DNA of 64,000 bases, from NCBI RefSeq assembly GCF_902635505.1, contig NC_045429.1:217871997-217935996 (forward strand), written 5' to 3'. Position numbers and translations under genes: made by a program. Below the pieces are notes generated by a model. The model worked only from the letters and a program-made list of their open reading frames with translations. It did not search any database and had not been told where the DNA came from. Origin of the DNA: Sarcophilus harrisii (Eukaryota > Chordata > Mammalia > Dasyuromorphia > Dasyuridae). Shown one piece after another: positions 12,286 to 22,580 of this stretch (position 1 is the first letter of the stretch; each line of letters begins with the position of its first letter).

Positions 12286-14100
12286 TTAAGAATACTGGGA
12301 GTACCATATTGGCTTAATGGCAGCAAATATTTGTGAGGCCTAAATGGCAGCAAAATATTGTTATTATACAAGATACATGAAAAATGCCATTTCTTGGATA
12401 CATTTTTATATGAACCAGATTTGGGGCAAGTGGATAGGATACAACCCTAATTCAGATTAAAGTATTCTTAGATAATTTTTATGCTCTAAGGAAAACTACA
12501 GAATGCACTTGTATTTCTAAAAAATCTTAATAGCTGTGTTTCAAAATCTTGAATGACATACTAAGATTATGTATCAGAATCAATAGTTCAATTTAAAAAA
12601 AAAAAGTATTCTTTATTTTGACTTAACATATCACTTGGACCCTCTTTAAAGAAGTACTGAGGTCTAATTAAGCATAACCTGAAACTTGTACCTTAGATCT
12701 TAGTGCTCTATTTTCAGCTGAGTTTCCTTACTTGAAAAATAGAAACTTTATATGCTTAATTGATAAGTGAATAAAATTGCTTTGGTTTCCTAGTAAATAT
12801 TCTATTATTAGTGATAATTAAGTAACCACGCTTTACATTACAACAAGGTACTTGAATAGGATCTATGTAGAAAAAGTTAATATAGATCATTTAAGCCAAG
12901 GCAAATGTGAACTCAATTAAAGCAGCTCTAGTTTACTAAAAAGTGGTTATTAATGGTAGCTATGTATATGACATGCTGCATTTAAGTCATCCTAAGTATA
13001 TACAAAACTATACTACTTTTTTAAAAATTCATATTGATAAGAATATATAACTCTAATTTCCTTCTACTTAAGATTTTGAGTTTACTTTAGTGACCAAGGT
13101 CATCTTTCAGTCCTTTTCTCAATCTCCATCATCTTACTCCTTTATCACTAGCCTAAGCCTGGAAGACATATGCAAACATAGTCTCAGTTAAGTGAAACAA
13201 AATCTAATTTATATCATAGGAAAGAGTGGAAATAATGAATTTCAAGGCATTGTGTACTTAAATTCTGAATTTACCATACATTAGGTTTTAAAATTTTTAG
13301 CCTGCAAATAAATTTTTCTCCTTAGGAAAAAAAAGGCCCTCAATTACTGCTTTTAAAGGATTAAACACTGTTCTTTAATATAATACCACTATTTCAGGAT
13401 CAGGAGAGAACTGTGACATACTCAAAAGAATTAGTAGAATCCTTGGGAAAAGCCCAGTTTCCTGGTTTCAATGAGTTTCTCAATCTATAAATGGGAACAA
13501 GGATGTAATTTTCAGTCACAAGCAGGTTTAAGATTTCTAATATTAAGACTCAAAGGGTCAGTCTTTGTGAATAAGAACCTATACAAAGTGCTATAGAATG
13601 TTCAGGAATTGTGATCAAACCAAACTATTTTTGGAAAAAAATTAAGCCTTATTTTCTAAATCCAGTTATATATACTGCTATCCTTGTTCAAAATCTTTTA
13701 TAATAAATGCCTTTTTAGCATTCATCAATATATTTTAAAAATAACAGTATTTTTAAAGAATCATATCCTCTTAGAAATAAATTTTTACAAGTACAAATAA
13801 ATGTACTATATATTTTCACCACTCTAAAGTGTGGAACATTTTAAAACATATGTTAATGGCCATGTTAATATGTACATAAGATACTACCCTAGTCTGTTTT
13901 ATCTTTACCTTGTTAGCTGTGGTTGTAAATTACAGGGAGATTAAGTCCTCCTTTATCAATTAGTTTCAGATTTTTTTAACTGATGTGGTCTTTGGACTGA
14001 TGTAGAATTCTATGCAGGGTTACTTCCTAAGAAATATGTAGTTTCCCAAATCAATTGCCCTCTACTCATACCTTTTACCCGAAATCCAGATCCTTTCTCT
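12286..14100. other. Non-coding DNA downstream of PNRC1
   Basis: AT-rich with no repeat I recognise. No SRSF12 exon, which would show serine-arginine repeats or an RRM, is seen on either strand, although that gene is expected in this direction from human synteny. Confidence 0.4.
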
Positions 14101-15003
14101 ACCTTATCCCAACCCCCCAAAACTTTCAGAGCAGATAGAAAAAGATCATGTCACTTGCATGTTTCAACTATAAATTGCTAATTCAAATACAAAGACCCAG
14201 CCAAAATTAAATAGTCTAGTTTGAAAACAATCCAACCCCACCCACATTTTTTGTCCTCCTTCCCTCCCCCCTTCTCTTACCCCTACCCTCCCAAACCAGA
14301 CCCACACATTCAAGGACAGAAAGCATTCAAACAGAAAGACACAAGACTTGTTTAAAGGGGAGGCCAAATTATTATTTTAAAATTTGAATACAACCAATTT
14401 TTCTGGCATTAAAGCAAGTTAGAAATGCTTTAAAATAACTGGATCTTGACCAAACACAAAGTTAACCTTGGTAAAATTGGAAACAATAGTTTTACCAATA
14501 TTTGTGATCAGAAAGCGGAAATCTATTTTAGAGCAACACATAAACCTCATGTTTACAATGATTGTGCCACAGAGTTAAAATTTCAGTAGTGCATTTAGTA
14601 AATTGTTCACATTTAGATCTTCACTTTGAAATGAGATAACTGTTTCTCCTTGAAAAGTTCTCAGAATACCTTGTGCAAATGCATCAGTCATCCATGTGCC
14701 TTAGCACACATTAAACTTTTCCATTTTATATATACAAAACACCTACCATTTAAGGCAGTGCAAAATACTTTCATAACAAAACTATAATGTACCTCTCAGG
14801 ATATGAACAATATACACATATTACATGGTATACAGTATTTACAAAATATAAAATACAAGTTTGAATGACATTTTTAAAACTGTCTTTTGCACTTCTGGTC
14901 ACAAGGCAAATATCAATTTCTGAACTGATTTTTTTTTAAAGTATCCAGAACCTTGAAAAACTTATGTTTTGTTTTGTTTTTGTACATAGTTTGAATCTGG
15001 AGA
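14101..15003 (-). other. Probable PNRC1 3' UTR and immediate downstream DNA
   Basis: This stretch directly follows the PNRC1 stop codon. It is free of recognised repeats, unlike almost all of the surrounding DNA, which fits retained UTR sequence. How far the transcript runs is uncertain because no AATAAA occurs on the minus strand from 15003 down to about 13400. Confidence 0.45.
14725..14730 (-). terminator. Candidate PNRC1 poly(A) signal (variant TATAAA)
   Basis: On the minus strand TATAAA is followed within about 25 bases by the GU-rich TTTAATGTGTGCT, a plausible downstream element. Use of it would give a 3' UTR of roughly 300 bases. It is a variant hexamer, so this is only the best candidate. 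Confidence 0.3.
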
Positions 15004-18000
15004 CTAAGCTTGAACTTTTAAGAGAGTTTTCAAATGAACTGCCATCAGCTCCCTATTTTGGCTGGAATTTTCAAAAGTGCTCCCCATCCAATGACTTGGA
15101 GGTTTTGGAAGGACGCTAGGAGAAGGTGGATCACTAAACTTTGCCCCAGCATAATTTTCCTTTTGGCTCACTTCAGTTTGAAAAGCTGATTTCTTCAGAT
15201 TCATGTTTTTGATGTTCTCAGTATTTTTAAAAGGCTTTTTCTCCTGCTTCTGAATGGTTTCCGATGCTACAGAATCCTGCCAAAAGTTATTTTCATTTCT
15301 TTTTGCAGAGCTGATCTTGGTTAGTGGTATATTACATTTGCTTTTCTGTCTGTTAATCTTTGGTTGTTCACACAAATGTATACTGTGAACAAGTTGGCCA
15401 GGGGGAATGATAATCTTCTCAGACTTTCCCATCTTTGATTTAAAAACCTACAAAGACAAAGAACATAAAATGAATCTTATTCCAGTCTTAAGATATTCTC
15501 ATTTCATTTAAATATGTACCTTTTGTTACTATATCTTTGGACCTTGCTTAAAAAAGGCTTCCTCATCTCAGTTCTGTATAGGATAATATATCTAGCTTGG
15601 CCATGATTAGTGGCTTACAGCAGAGGTGTTTATTCTAGGTTCTAATGAATTGATTTTCAAACTTTTGGCAACTCTATTTTCATACAATCGATTTCCTTAG
15701 TGATCCTGATGGGGGATACAAGTTTCAGGGTTCACCCCCATTAGATTTTACCAGATTGCCAACAGGGTCCACAACATAGACTATTAGAACTTTTTTTTTT
15801 TTTTTTTAAAAGAGTAGAATATTGTAAGTGCAATTAAGTATTCCAATTAAATTCATTTGCATGAATTATATATTAGAGTAGAAAGATCTGGAATACAGAT
15901 TCCAGCCTCAACCACTAGTTAGAATGATGTGATGGCAAATCACTTCATGTCTCTATGGGTCTCAGTGTGCTCATTTGTAAAAGGAGAGACAGCAACTACA
16001 TTAAAAATCCCTTTTATAGCATTTTTTCAATGGACACTGGCACTTCTTGACCACAGAGTATCAAGAAGAGCAAATTTGTTAATACCTCATATATTAAAGA
16101 TGAGGAAACTGAGGCCCAGGCAGATCAAAGTGCCTGGCCAAGATAACTGAGATCTTAACTCAAACTCAGATTTCATTCAAAATCAATTGTTCATACTGCT
16201 ATTTAACTTGATTTGTGCCCCGAAAGGCATGATAGAAAAAGAAGCAATCCTGTAACCATCCAAGTTGCTGGGAGATAAAAAAAAGTCAGATAATTACACT
16301 ACACAATAATGTGATGTATAGGTCACTTTTTTTTTTTTTTTGCAATAGGCAAAAAGGTTAATTTCTAGTGAAAATTATTATAGAAAAATATACTAATTTG
16401 TAGAGAATATCAGTTAGCCCTATCTTTCAGGGACACACAAAAATTTGTCAATATGACTACAGAAAAGCCCCTACAAATTCTAAAATCATGCCTCATTTTT
16501 CTCCATGTGATAAGTCTTTATTATTTTTGTGTTTTTTTTGTTTTCTTTTTTACTTTGGCCAATCTTTTGGCCAGTTTTCTTCTCCTTTCTACAATGTACT
16601 TGCCTTCATCTATTATAAAGGCATTCTTAATTGGGGCTCAAAGTAGTTTGTCAACCTTTGTAGATAATGTTCAGGATTCCTAAAGAGGTGCTGTCAGGGA
16701 TTAGAAAGATACAACTCAAGGCTGTTCCCCACAAGAAATTTACAAGGTTTAAGGAAATGAAACAATATCTCCTTTTGTCCTCATTAGAAATCGACATTAG
16801 CAATGCTTTGTTCCACTCCAGCTCATTTGGTTCAAGCTCAAATCAAATCCGTTTATCTCCTTCAGGTAAAAAAAAAAACAAAAAAAAAACTGTCCGACTC
16901 TTAAATTTTGTCGCCTACCTCAGTTCTCAGTTCAAGTTAGAAGTTATTTAACCACAAGACTTCGCACATAAGGACAATAACTACTTTAAATGAATGTGTT
17001 TGCGATGCAGTGGATTTCAAGTCAGAGCGACCAGCATTCAAATGCGGTTTATCATTCACTACCTATGTGACCTTGGGCAAGTCACAGACCAAAGGAGAGG
17101 TTTGGACTAAGGGACCCCTTTAAGGTCCTCTTCCCGCTCTTAAGACTAAATGAATTATTAATCTAAGCCGAATTTTATCTATTTCCGGACAAAGCAAAGC
17201 TTAAAAAAAAATCAATTAGCCAATCACTCTTCCCAAGATCTCCCTTCGTGTGTCTCCTTCAAAAAGCAAAAATCCTAGTTAACCTAGTCTACACATCGCC
17301 TTTCTAAGCAATTCTGAAGGGGAAAAAAGTCTGGATCCAAAGGATAAGAATTCCTAAGGGAGAGGATCAGTTTATGGCCTCCCTGAGGGCGACTGTCGAA
17401 ACAATTAAACTATTGCCAGCAGCTCGCTATACTTAAAAAGAGATGCCTTCCAAATGATTCCGTGGAAGATGCCAATTAAGTTATCACTGTAGGTTAACAG
17501 TTTCAAAACGGGATACACACTATTAAAAAAAAAAAAAAAGTCTAGAGCTGCAAATGGGGTGAATGTTCCTAGCCTGGCAGAAGCAAAAGAAGTGTGTGTT
17601 TGGGGGTGGGGGGAGATACAAAAGAAACGAAACAAAAAAAACCCTCATCCAGAAAAAGGGGGGAAGGAAACCGACGTGAGCGCGCCGCTCCGACCAGTAC
17701 GCGCGCCCCCGCCAAAGCCGAGGGTTTGGAAACCGAAACGGAGTGGTTCCCCCCTTCTTCATGAGCCACCGAGCGCCCCGCACGTAGAGCGCACGCCCCT
17801 CCCCGCGACCGCCGCGCGCTGATGTAATTCTCTCTTCCTCCGCCTTTCCCCAGCTACCCAGGCCCCCTTTTCTCCACCTCCCTTCGCGTGCCCGGAACAC
17901 CGAAAGCCCCTGGAACAACGCCAGCCGCCAGCCTTCTAAATCGGGGCTGTTGCTGGGGCAGAGCGGCTTCGCTCATTGGCTAGTTCTCAGGAACCAATCA

Positions 18001-18850
18001 GAGATGCAGGCGCCTCTTCTGCTCCCTCCTTCCTTACTCTCCCCTCCCCCCTTTAAGCTAAAACCAAAGCAGGCGTCACGGAAACTTCCCTCCCGAGTAA
18101 ACACAGATCTTCCCCCCTCCCCTTCCTCCCCCTTCCCTCCTCCTTCCCCCCTTCCTCATTTCTCCTCCACCTCCCTTAGCTCCGAGCCCCGGCCCCTCAC
18201 CACACAAGGTCGGGGGAGGGGGGGAAGGGAATGAGGCCCGGCAGCCTGCAGCCCCGGAGCTCTCAGTACCCCCCATCCCGATGGCCCGACACCGCCCCAC
18301 TTACTTCCTTTCTGGTCGGTTGCGCGGGGCTGGCCGCAGCACTGCCGGACATGAGACTCCCCGGGGTGGCAGCAGAGCTCGGCTCCTCAGCCCGGGCTCC
18401 AGGAGAGGGGCCCTGGGGTGCGGCAGCGGCAGGCGCAGGGATTGGGGACCCCTGGGCTCTACTCGGGCTGCCCCCCCCTTCGAGACTCGGCCGGTGCTGC
18501 TGGTACTGATGATAGCGGCTGGGGAGCTGTCCCGCCGGGCTGGGCCGGACCTTCTTCTTTCTTCGCTTCTTAGGGGCTGCCCGGGGGTTGCAGGTGCCCG
18601 GGGGTGCCGGAGGCGGCGGCGGGGGCGCCGGAGTGGGCGGCTGTGGGGTCCGGCAGCGACTGTCACCTAGAAAGTGGAGGAGGAGGTTGGGGGGCAGAGT
18701 CCGAGGATCCGGGAGCCGGGGGAATGGAGGCGGCGGGACCGCGGTCATCATGGGGAAGTGTCCGAAGTAAGCCCGGGGGGCGAAGCCCAGCGGGGCCAGG
18801 CGGCAGCCCAGGATAAGCGGCTCCCGCTGCGGGACGGAGGCGACCGTCAT
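15004..18850 (-). CDS. PNRC1: PNRC1, proline-rich nuclear receptor coactivator 1 (two coding exons, complete)
   Basis: Join of 18850-18305 (exon 1, 182 codons) and 15447-15004 (exon 2, 147 codons plus TAG), giving 329 residues; human PNRC1 has 327. The phase 0 splice uses donor GAA|GTAAGT and acceptor TTTGTAG|GTT. The start is the first ATG of an open frame that continues about 67 codons upstream without another ATG, and [12 protein letters not shown] matches the family N-terminus. Exon 1 encodes a proline-rich region with a run near residues 73-84, and a basic nuclear localisation motif PKKRRKKKV at 93-101. Exon 2 encodes the SH3-type motif [16 protein letters not shown] (287-302) and the nuclear-receptor box LKTLL (321-325). 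Family knowledge: a small, largely disordered nuclear protein that binds nuclear receptors through the LxxLL-like box and the DCP1A decapping factor through the proline motif, and is linked to control of ribosomal RNA processing. No frame damage is seen. Identification rests on recall of the human protein. Confidence 0.97.
15875..16030 (+). mobile_element. MIR relic in PNRC1 intron
   Basis: Plus-strand MIR landmarks: GATTCCAGCCTCAACCACTA, CAAATCACTTCATGTCTCT and CTCATTTGTAAAAGGAG. Confidence 0.65.
16080..16205 (-). mobile_element. MIR relic in PNRC1 intron
   Basis: Reverse-oriented MIR: AAAGATGAGGAAACTGAGGC, then CCAAGATAACTGAGATCTTA. Confidence 0.65.
16995..17155 (+). mobile_element. MIR relic in PNRC1 intron
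   Basis: Clear MIR core CTATGTGACCTTGGGCAAGT preceded by GATTTCAAGTCAGAGCGACC and followed by the GGTTTGGACTAAGGGACCCC tail. Confidence 0.8.
17975..17998. promoter_or_regulatory. Divergent CCAAT-box pair
   Basis: ATTGG at 17975-17979 and CCAAT at 17994-17998 face each other within 24 bases (CATTGGCTAG ... GAACCAATCA), both with good NF-Y flanks. They lie in PNRC1 intron 1, about 300 bases past the splice donor, where they could serve an internal or antisense start site. Confidence 0.45.
18004..18180 (+). repeat. Pyrimidine-rich tract (homopurine on the PNRC1 sense strand)
   Basis: Mostly C and T on the plus strand, densest at 18110-18170 with runs such as CCCTTCCTCCCCCTTCCCTC. The sense strand of the PNRC1 pre-mRNA is therefore GA-rich immediately after exon 1. 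Confidence 0.7.
18212..18229 (+). other. G-quadruplex-type G tract
   Basis: The tract GGGGGAGGGGGGGGAAGGG-type run contains at least four G3+ blocks separated by one or two bases, enough for a G4 on the strand opposite PNRC1. Confidence 0.5.
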
Positions 18851-19079
18851 GGAGCTGGCAGGTGGAGAACGGTTAGGCGATGGAGAAAAAAGTAGGAGGG
18901 AAAGGCAGAAGAGAGCGGTCGCGGGATAACAGGAGGCAGCTGCTGCTCTAGTGATGGCTACGAGAGTGCGGGAAGAGTGCGGAGCATTGCTGGGGAAGGG
19001 ACAGACTTTCGGGGGGCGGCGGTGGCGGCGGCAACGGCGGCGCAGCAACAAATAGCCCCGACTTCAGCCCGGAGTGTTG

Positions 19080-19330
19080 TTATCGGAAACCCCGCCCCGC
19101 GTCCGCCCTCTCGGAGCCAGACAGCCAAACCGAACTCGGCGGATGGGGCCACGCCCCCTCCCGCCTCGCCGCCTCCTGCCTCCCGCCACTCCTCCGCCCC
19201 TTCAGGAAGAGACACAAACAACAGCCGCCCTGCTGCAGCCTAGCACAAAGAGCACCCACTGCGCAGGCGCCTCGGCTGGCCTCCCTCCGCTCCCCGGAAC
19301 AATGAAGTTCCACGTCAGCTTCCAACCTTC
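19080..19330 (-). promoter_or_regulatory. PNRC1: PNRC1 core promoter region
   Basis: Repeat-free GC-rich DNA 230-480 bases above the ATG. It has GC boxes (CCCCGCCCC near 19090, CCACGCCCCCTCCC near 19150), an NRF1-like GCGCAGGCGC near 19261 and a CRE-like half site CACGTCAG near 19311. No TATA box is seen, as expected for a CpG-island promoter. The exact start site is not determinable. Confidence 0.6.
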
Positions 19331-20025
19331 CTTGTCCTGCTTTAGCGCAGCTGATTGACCCTGTATGTGGAGACCCCACGCTTGGTTTGGGGCAAGATAA
19401 AGAAAAGTGGGAGAGCCACTCGGAATAGTTCTGGCTCTGTCAATAACCTTGGCCAAATAGCTGTCCTGTGGCAGATACATCCCTTGCAAATGAGACTTTG
19501 TTGTAACAGTTTACCTGCAGAGATTTCCAAGAGCTTCCTAAGATGTTCTTTTGCAACAAGCCTATGTGATAGCTTATCCGCTTAAGAAACAATGTAGCGA
19601 TAAGAAGTTTTGCCTAGAGTCAGAATAGCTCACTGTGATACTGTAAAAAAGCAGGGAGAAAATTTGGGGAAATTTGAATGACGTTAGCAGCTTAACGAAA
19701 AAGGTTTTCTACCAGCGTCCAGCAAAAGGGAATTGGGATTTTCTTTGCCCTTCACAGCTGAGATGTTGAACCGAAACTTAGCCGAAATCTAGTGAATTTT
19801 TAGACAAAGTAACTTCCAAAGAAAGGCTTTTACACCCCCGTGCAGCCTTCAAGTTCAGGGACATTTAATAGAACCCCATTCAGAGCGGGGAATACAAAAG
19901 AAATGCAAAGCACCAGTCCTGCTTTTAAAGAACCAACTGAAAGAAAGGACGAACATTTCAACTCCCTTCTTTGGAAAAAGAATGGAGATTCAGAGCACTG
20001 GTTTTGTAGTCTAGGGGACATTTAC
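19331..20025. other. Non-coding, PNRC1 upstream flank
   Basis: GC content falls back. A weak MIR-like piece lies at 19985-20030 (GAGCACTGGTTTTGTAGTCT). Short frames look like chance. Confidence 0.4.
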
Positions 20026-20029
20026 TTAA

Positions 20030-20540
20030 CCTCACTTAGACTATTGCAAATAGACTTCCAATTTCCTTTCTCTTCCCACTCCAGTCCATCCTCCACACAG
20101 CTGCCGCAGTGATTTTCCAAAGGCGTAGTAGGTCTGTCTATGTCACCTTAGTATTCAGTAAACTCCAGTGATTCTTATTACTTTCAGGACCAAACATAAA
20201 ACCCTTTGTTTTGCGCTATAAGGTCCCCACAAACGGTCCCCTTCCAACCTTTTCACTCTTACATTCTAATAATTCTCCAAACACTCTCATTCAGCCATGC
20301 AGGCCTTTCAGCTGTTATGCAGGACATTCCCCCATCTCTGAGCCTTTGCGTTGGCTGTTACACAAGCCTGGAAAGTTCTTCCAAGCTTTCAGAATCCTTA
20401 GCTTTCTTCCCCTTTAAGGTGTTTTATTCCCTCTTCATATTGTATGTAACTGATTTAACAAATTATAATAGGTCTCCATTAGAATGTAAATTTCTTTAAG
20501 AAAAGAACTGTCATTTTTCTTTGTGTAGCAGGAGCTAAGG
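20030..20540 (+). mobile_element. L2 LINE 3' end
   Basis: Ordered L2 landmarks: TAGACTATTGCAAATAGACT, CACTCCAGTCCATCCTCCAC, AGTGATTCTTATTACTTTCA, TGAGCCTTTGCGTTGGCTGT and CATTAGAATGTAAATTTCTT. It stops before the usual L2 terminus, at the LTR-like segment that follows. Confidence 0.88.
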
Positions 20541-21190
20541 TTTGACGCTGTAGGTGATGAGGTCTTGCCTAGCTAGCCGGGCCTTAAGTGAGCTTGGGTT
20601 CTTAAATAGGTCTTTTGTTCGAGAGGATTTTCTGTTACAGTCCCACATCTGGGGGGGAGGGGGGAAGGGTTCTAGAAACTCAACCAGAAAGCCAAATTAT
20701 ATCAAATCCCAGAGGTATTTCTCTTTTAAAAGATCTGCTCATACTGTAGATCTTTGTTACCTCCTTTTCAAATTAACCTGATATGGGGCACTCTCTCCCA
20801 CTTCATAGGGTTTTCTCTTCCCTTGGTTCATTGTAAACTAGACTGTTATGAGGTACTCCTACTTCATAGCATCGGTCTCTTTGTTACAACTTTTAGGGTG
20901 CTAAATCCCTTTTAGGATTAGCCTGATAGTCGGTGGTGTAATCCCTTTCCCCTGCTAACCCTCTTTTGGGGTTAGTCTGCTAAACTTCTCTATGGGTTTA
21001 GCCCATTTTGGCATACTCCTATTAATGTTTTCCCTTTAATGGCTTCTTTCTCCTAATTGTGATTCCACTGGGAAACTTATGCTTTTCTCTTTGTTAATTG
21101 TTAAAACCCCTTTCCTTGCTAACTCCTGTGTGCTATTCACATAATAAAATAGCAAAAATTTAAGTAATCTGTAATGGATGTCTTGCTCCC
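20541..21190 (+). mobile_element. Possible LTR fossil (unidentified)
   Basis: A block of ~650 bases without L1, L2 or SINE character interrupts the L2 tail. It has an AATAAAA signal near 21143 and an interior of short degenerate repeats built on CTTTTNGGATTAGCCTG. Age and family are unknown; the LTR assignment is an inference. Confidence 0.3.
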
Positions 21191-22036
21191 TGACCCAAAC
21201 TTTTATATAATACTCTTTTACAATTATGCTCTCCCAAATCTACTGCAAAGAAATGCCTGTTGTTTGATTGGTTGATCAATAGGTTGGGATAGAAGCTCTG
21301 AGATTAATACTTAGTCAGTACTGGACTGTGTTTTCTTATTTGTAAAAATGAAGAACCTAAACTAGTTCACTTCAGAAATCCTTTTCAGTTCTAAATCTAT
21401 GCTCCTATGTATGATCCCTTCACCAAACTGAAACTGTTGGCTTCCTTAATGACATTAGAATCCTATTTTCTTCATCCCAAACATCCTACTATCACATAAG
21501 GATTTATGAAGTCCTTGAAAACAACTTTTTGAATCTGCTACTTCATCTTGTAATTACTCCCTCCAGATCTTCTAATCCTTGCTGGGTGCTGATTGCTTTG
21601 AGACAAGATTCCCATTCAGCCAACTAATCCAAACTCTCCACTATTAAAATATTTAAAACCTAATCTCTGTTTTGCTTCATTTTCTCCAGTATTACATGCT
21701 ATGTAAATTTTTTTGAACCATTCCCCTCCATCTTCTAGATAGTTTTAGTTATTTCACTTCTAATTATGAGCAATTTAACATCTCTTTATGAATGAAGGCT
21801 TTAAAGCAATGTTCTTAGGATCATAGATTTGCAGGTGTTATTTCAAATTTCAAAAGCATACCCATATAACAATTATTTTAATGTTTATAAAACACATTCA
21901 CTGATAGCTTATTTCTCCTTTACAACAACTTTGTGACCAAAGTAAAGAAAACTGAATGATTCTTATTTTATGTCTATGGAAATAGGGTTAGAGAATTCAA
22001 ATGAAGCAAAACAGAGTAGGCAGTTCCTTTCCATGT
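21191..22036. other. Non-coding with MIR relics
   Basis: A plus-strand MIR tail lies at about 21310-21420 (TTATTTGTAAAAATGAAGAA, then CTAAATCTATGCTCCTATG) and a weak reversed MIR at 21870-22000. The rest is unrecognised. Confidence 0.4.
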
Positions 22037-22039
22037 AGA

Positions 22040-22580
22040 AATCAAGCATGTATCAAGTGTCATACTAGATGGTGGTAGGTAATAGGAACACAAGAGAAAA
22101 AAAAATCAAATAATGTGCTTCCATCAAGAAGCTTACTTTACATCAGGGAAAAATATACCAATGAATCCCCATTCCAACTGTATTTATGTATAAATAATAA
22201 AAAATATAAAGTATCTGAGGATGCAAATGATCATACAAGAACAAGTGAGTCTGGGTAGAGTATAAAAAGGAGTAATGTATCAAAAGTTTGGAGTGGTGGG
22301 CTACAATCAGATGTGAAGACTTTAGCTCTCAGAGGAGTTTGCATCTTATCCTAGAGACAATAGGGAGACACTGAACCTTTTAGAGCAAATGAGTGACAAA
22401 AAAAGATCTGTGCTTTAAGAAAGTCAATAACTACATAGATATTGAATCCACCTGAAGAGGAAAAAGACAAAATAGGGACACCAATTGGAAGTCTACTACT
22501 AGGATAGGCTGACTTTAGTAGCTATATGAATGGAAATGAGATGAATATAACATACTGTAAAATTAAAATCAACACGTCTC
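22040..22580 (-). mobile_element. L2 LINE, minus strand (left piece)
   Basis: Starts with a decayed inverted L2 3' end (CATCAAGAAGCTTACTTTAC) and continues with the inverted internal text, e.g. GAGACACTGAACCTTTTAGA and AAAAAGATCTGTGCTTTAAG. An L1 split it from the right piece at 23558. Confidence 0.75.

Larger units (their letters stand above)
15448..18304 (-). other. PNRC1: PNRC1 intron 1
   Basis: The 2857-base intron has consensus ends (GTAAGT ... TTTGTAG). Its 3' two thirds is ordinary AT-rich DNA with MIR relics at 15875-16030 (+), 16080-16205 (-) and 16995-17155 (+), and T-tracts near 15790 and 16328. Its 5' third belongs to the CpG island and holds CCAAT boxes, a pyrimidine tract and a G tract. 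Confidence 0.9.
17640..19330. promoter_or_regulatory. PNRC1: CpG island over PNRC1 exon 1
   Basis: CpG and GC density jump here compared with the rest of the window, for example GACGTGAGCGCGCCGCTCCG near 17675. The island runs from the 5' part of intron 1 through exon 1 to about 480 bases above the ATG. This is the only CpG island in the window and marks a constitutive-type promoter. Open frames on both strands inside it, other than PNRC1 exon 1, are GC-driven shadows. Confidence 0.9.

Noticed and set aside
1-14000. SRSF12, expected from human gene order to converge on PNRC1
   Set aside because: No RRM or serine-arginine-rich exon was found on either strand; it probably lies beyond the window edge.
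17523-17918. Minus frame of ~130 codons rich in arginine, glycine and phenylalanine
   Set aside because: It runs across the pyrimidine-rich intron 1 edge, matches nothing I know and has low-complexity content.
18231-19379. Many overlapping open frames on both strands at the CpG island
   Set aside because: GC-rich DNA lacks stops, so long frames arise by composition. Only the minus frame ending at the GTAAGT donor matches a known protein (PNRC1).
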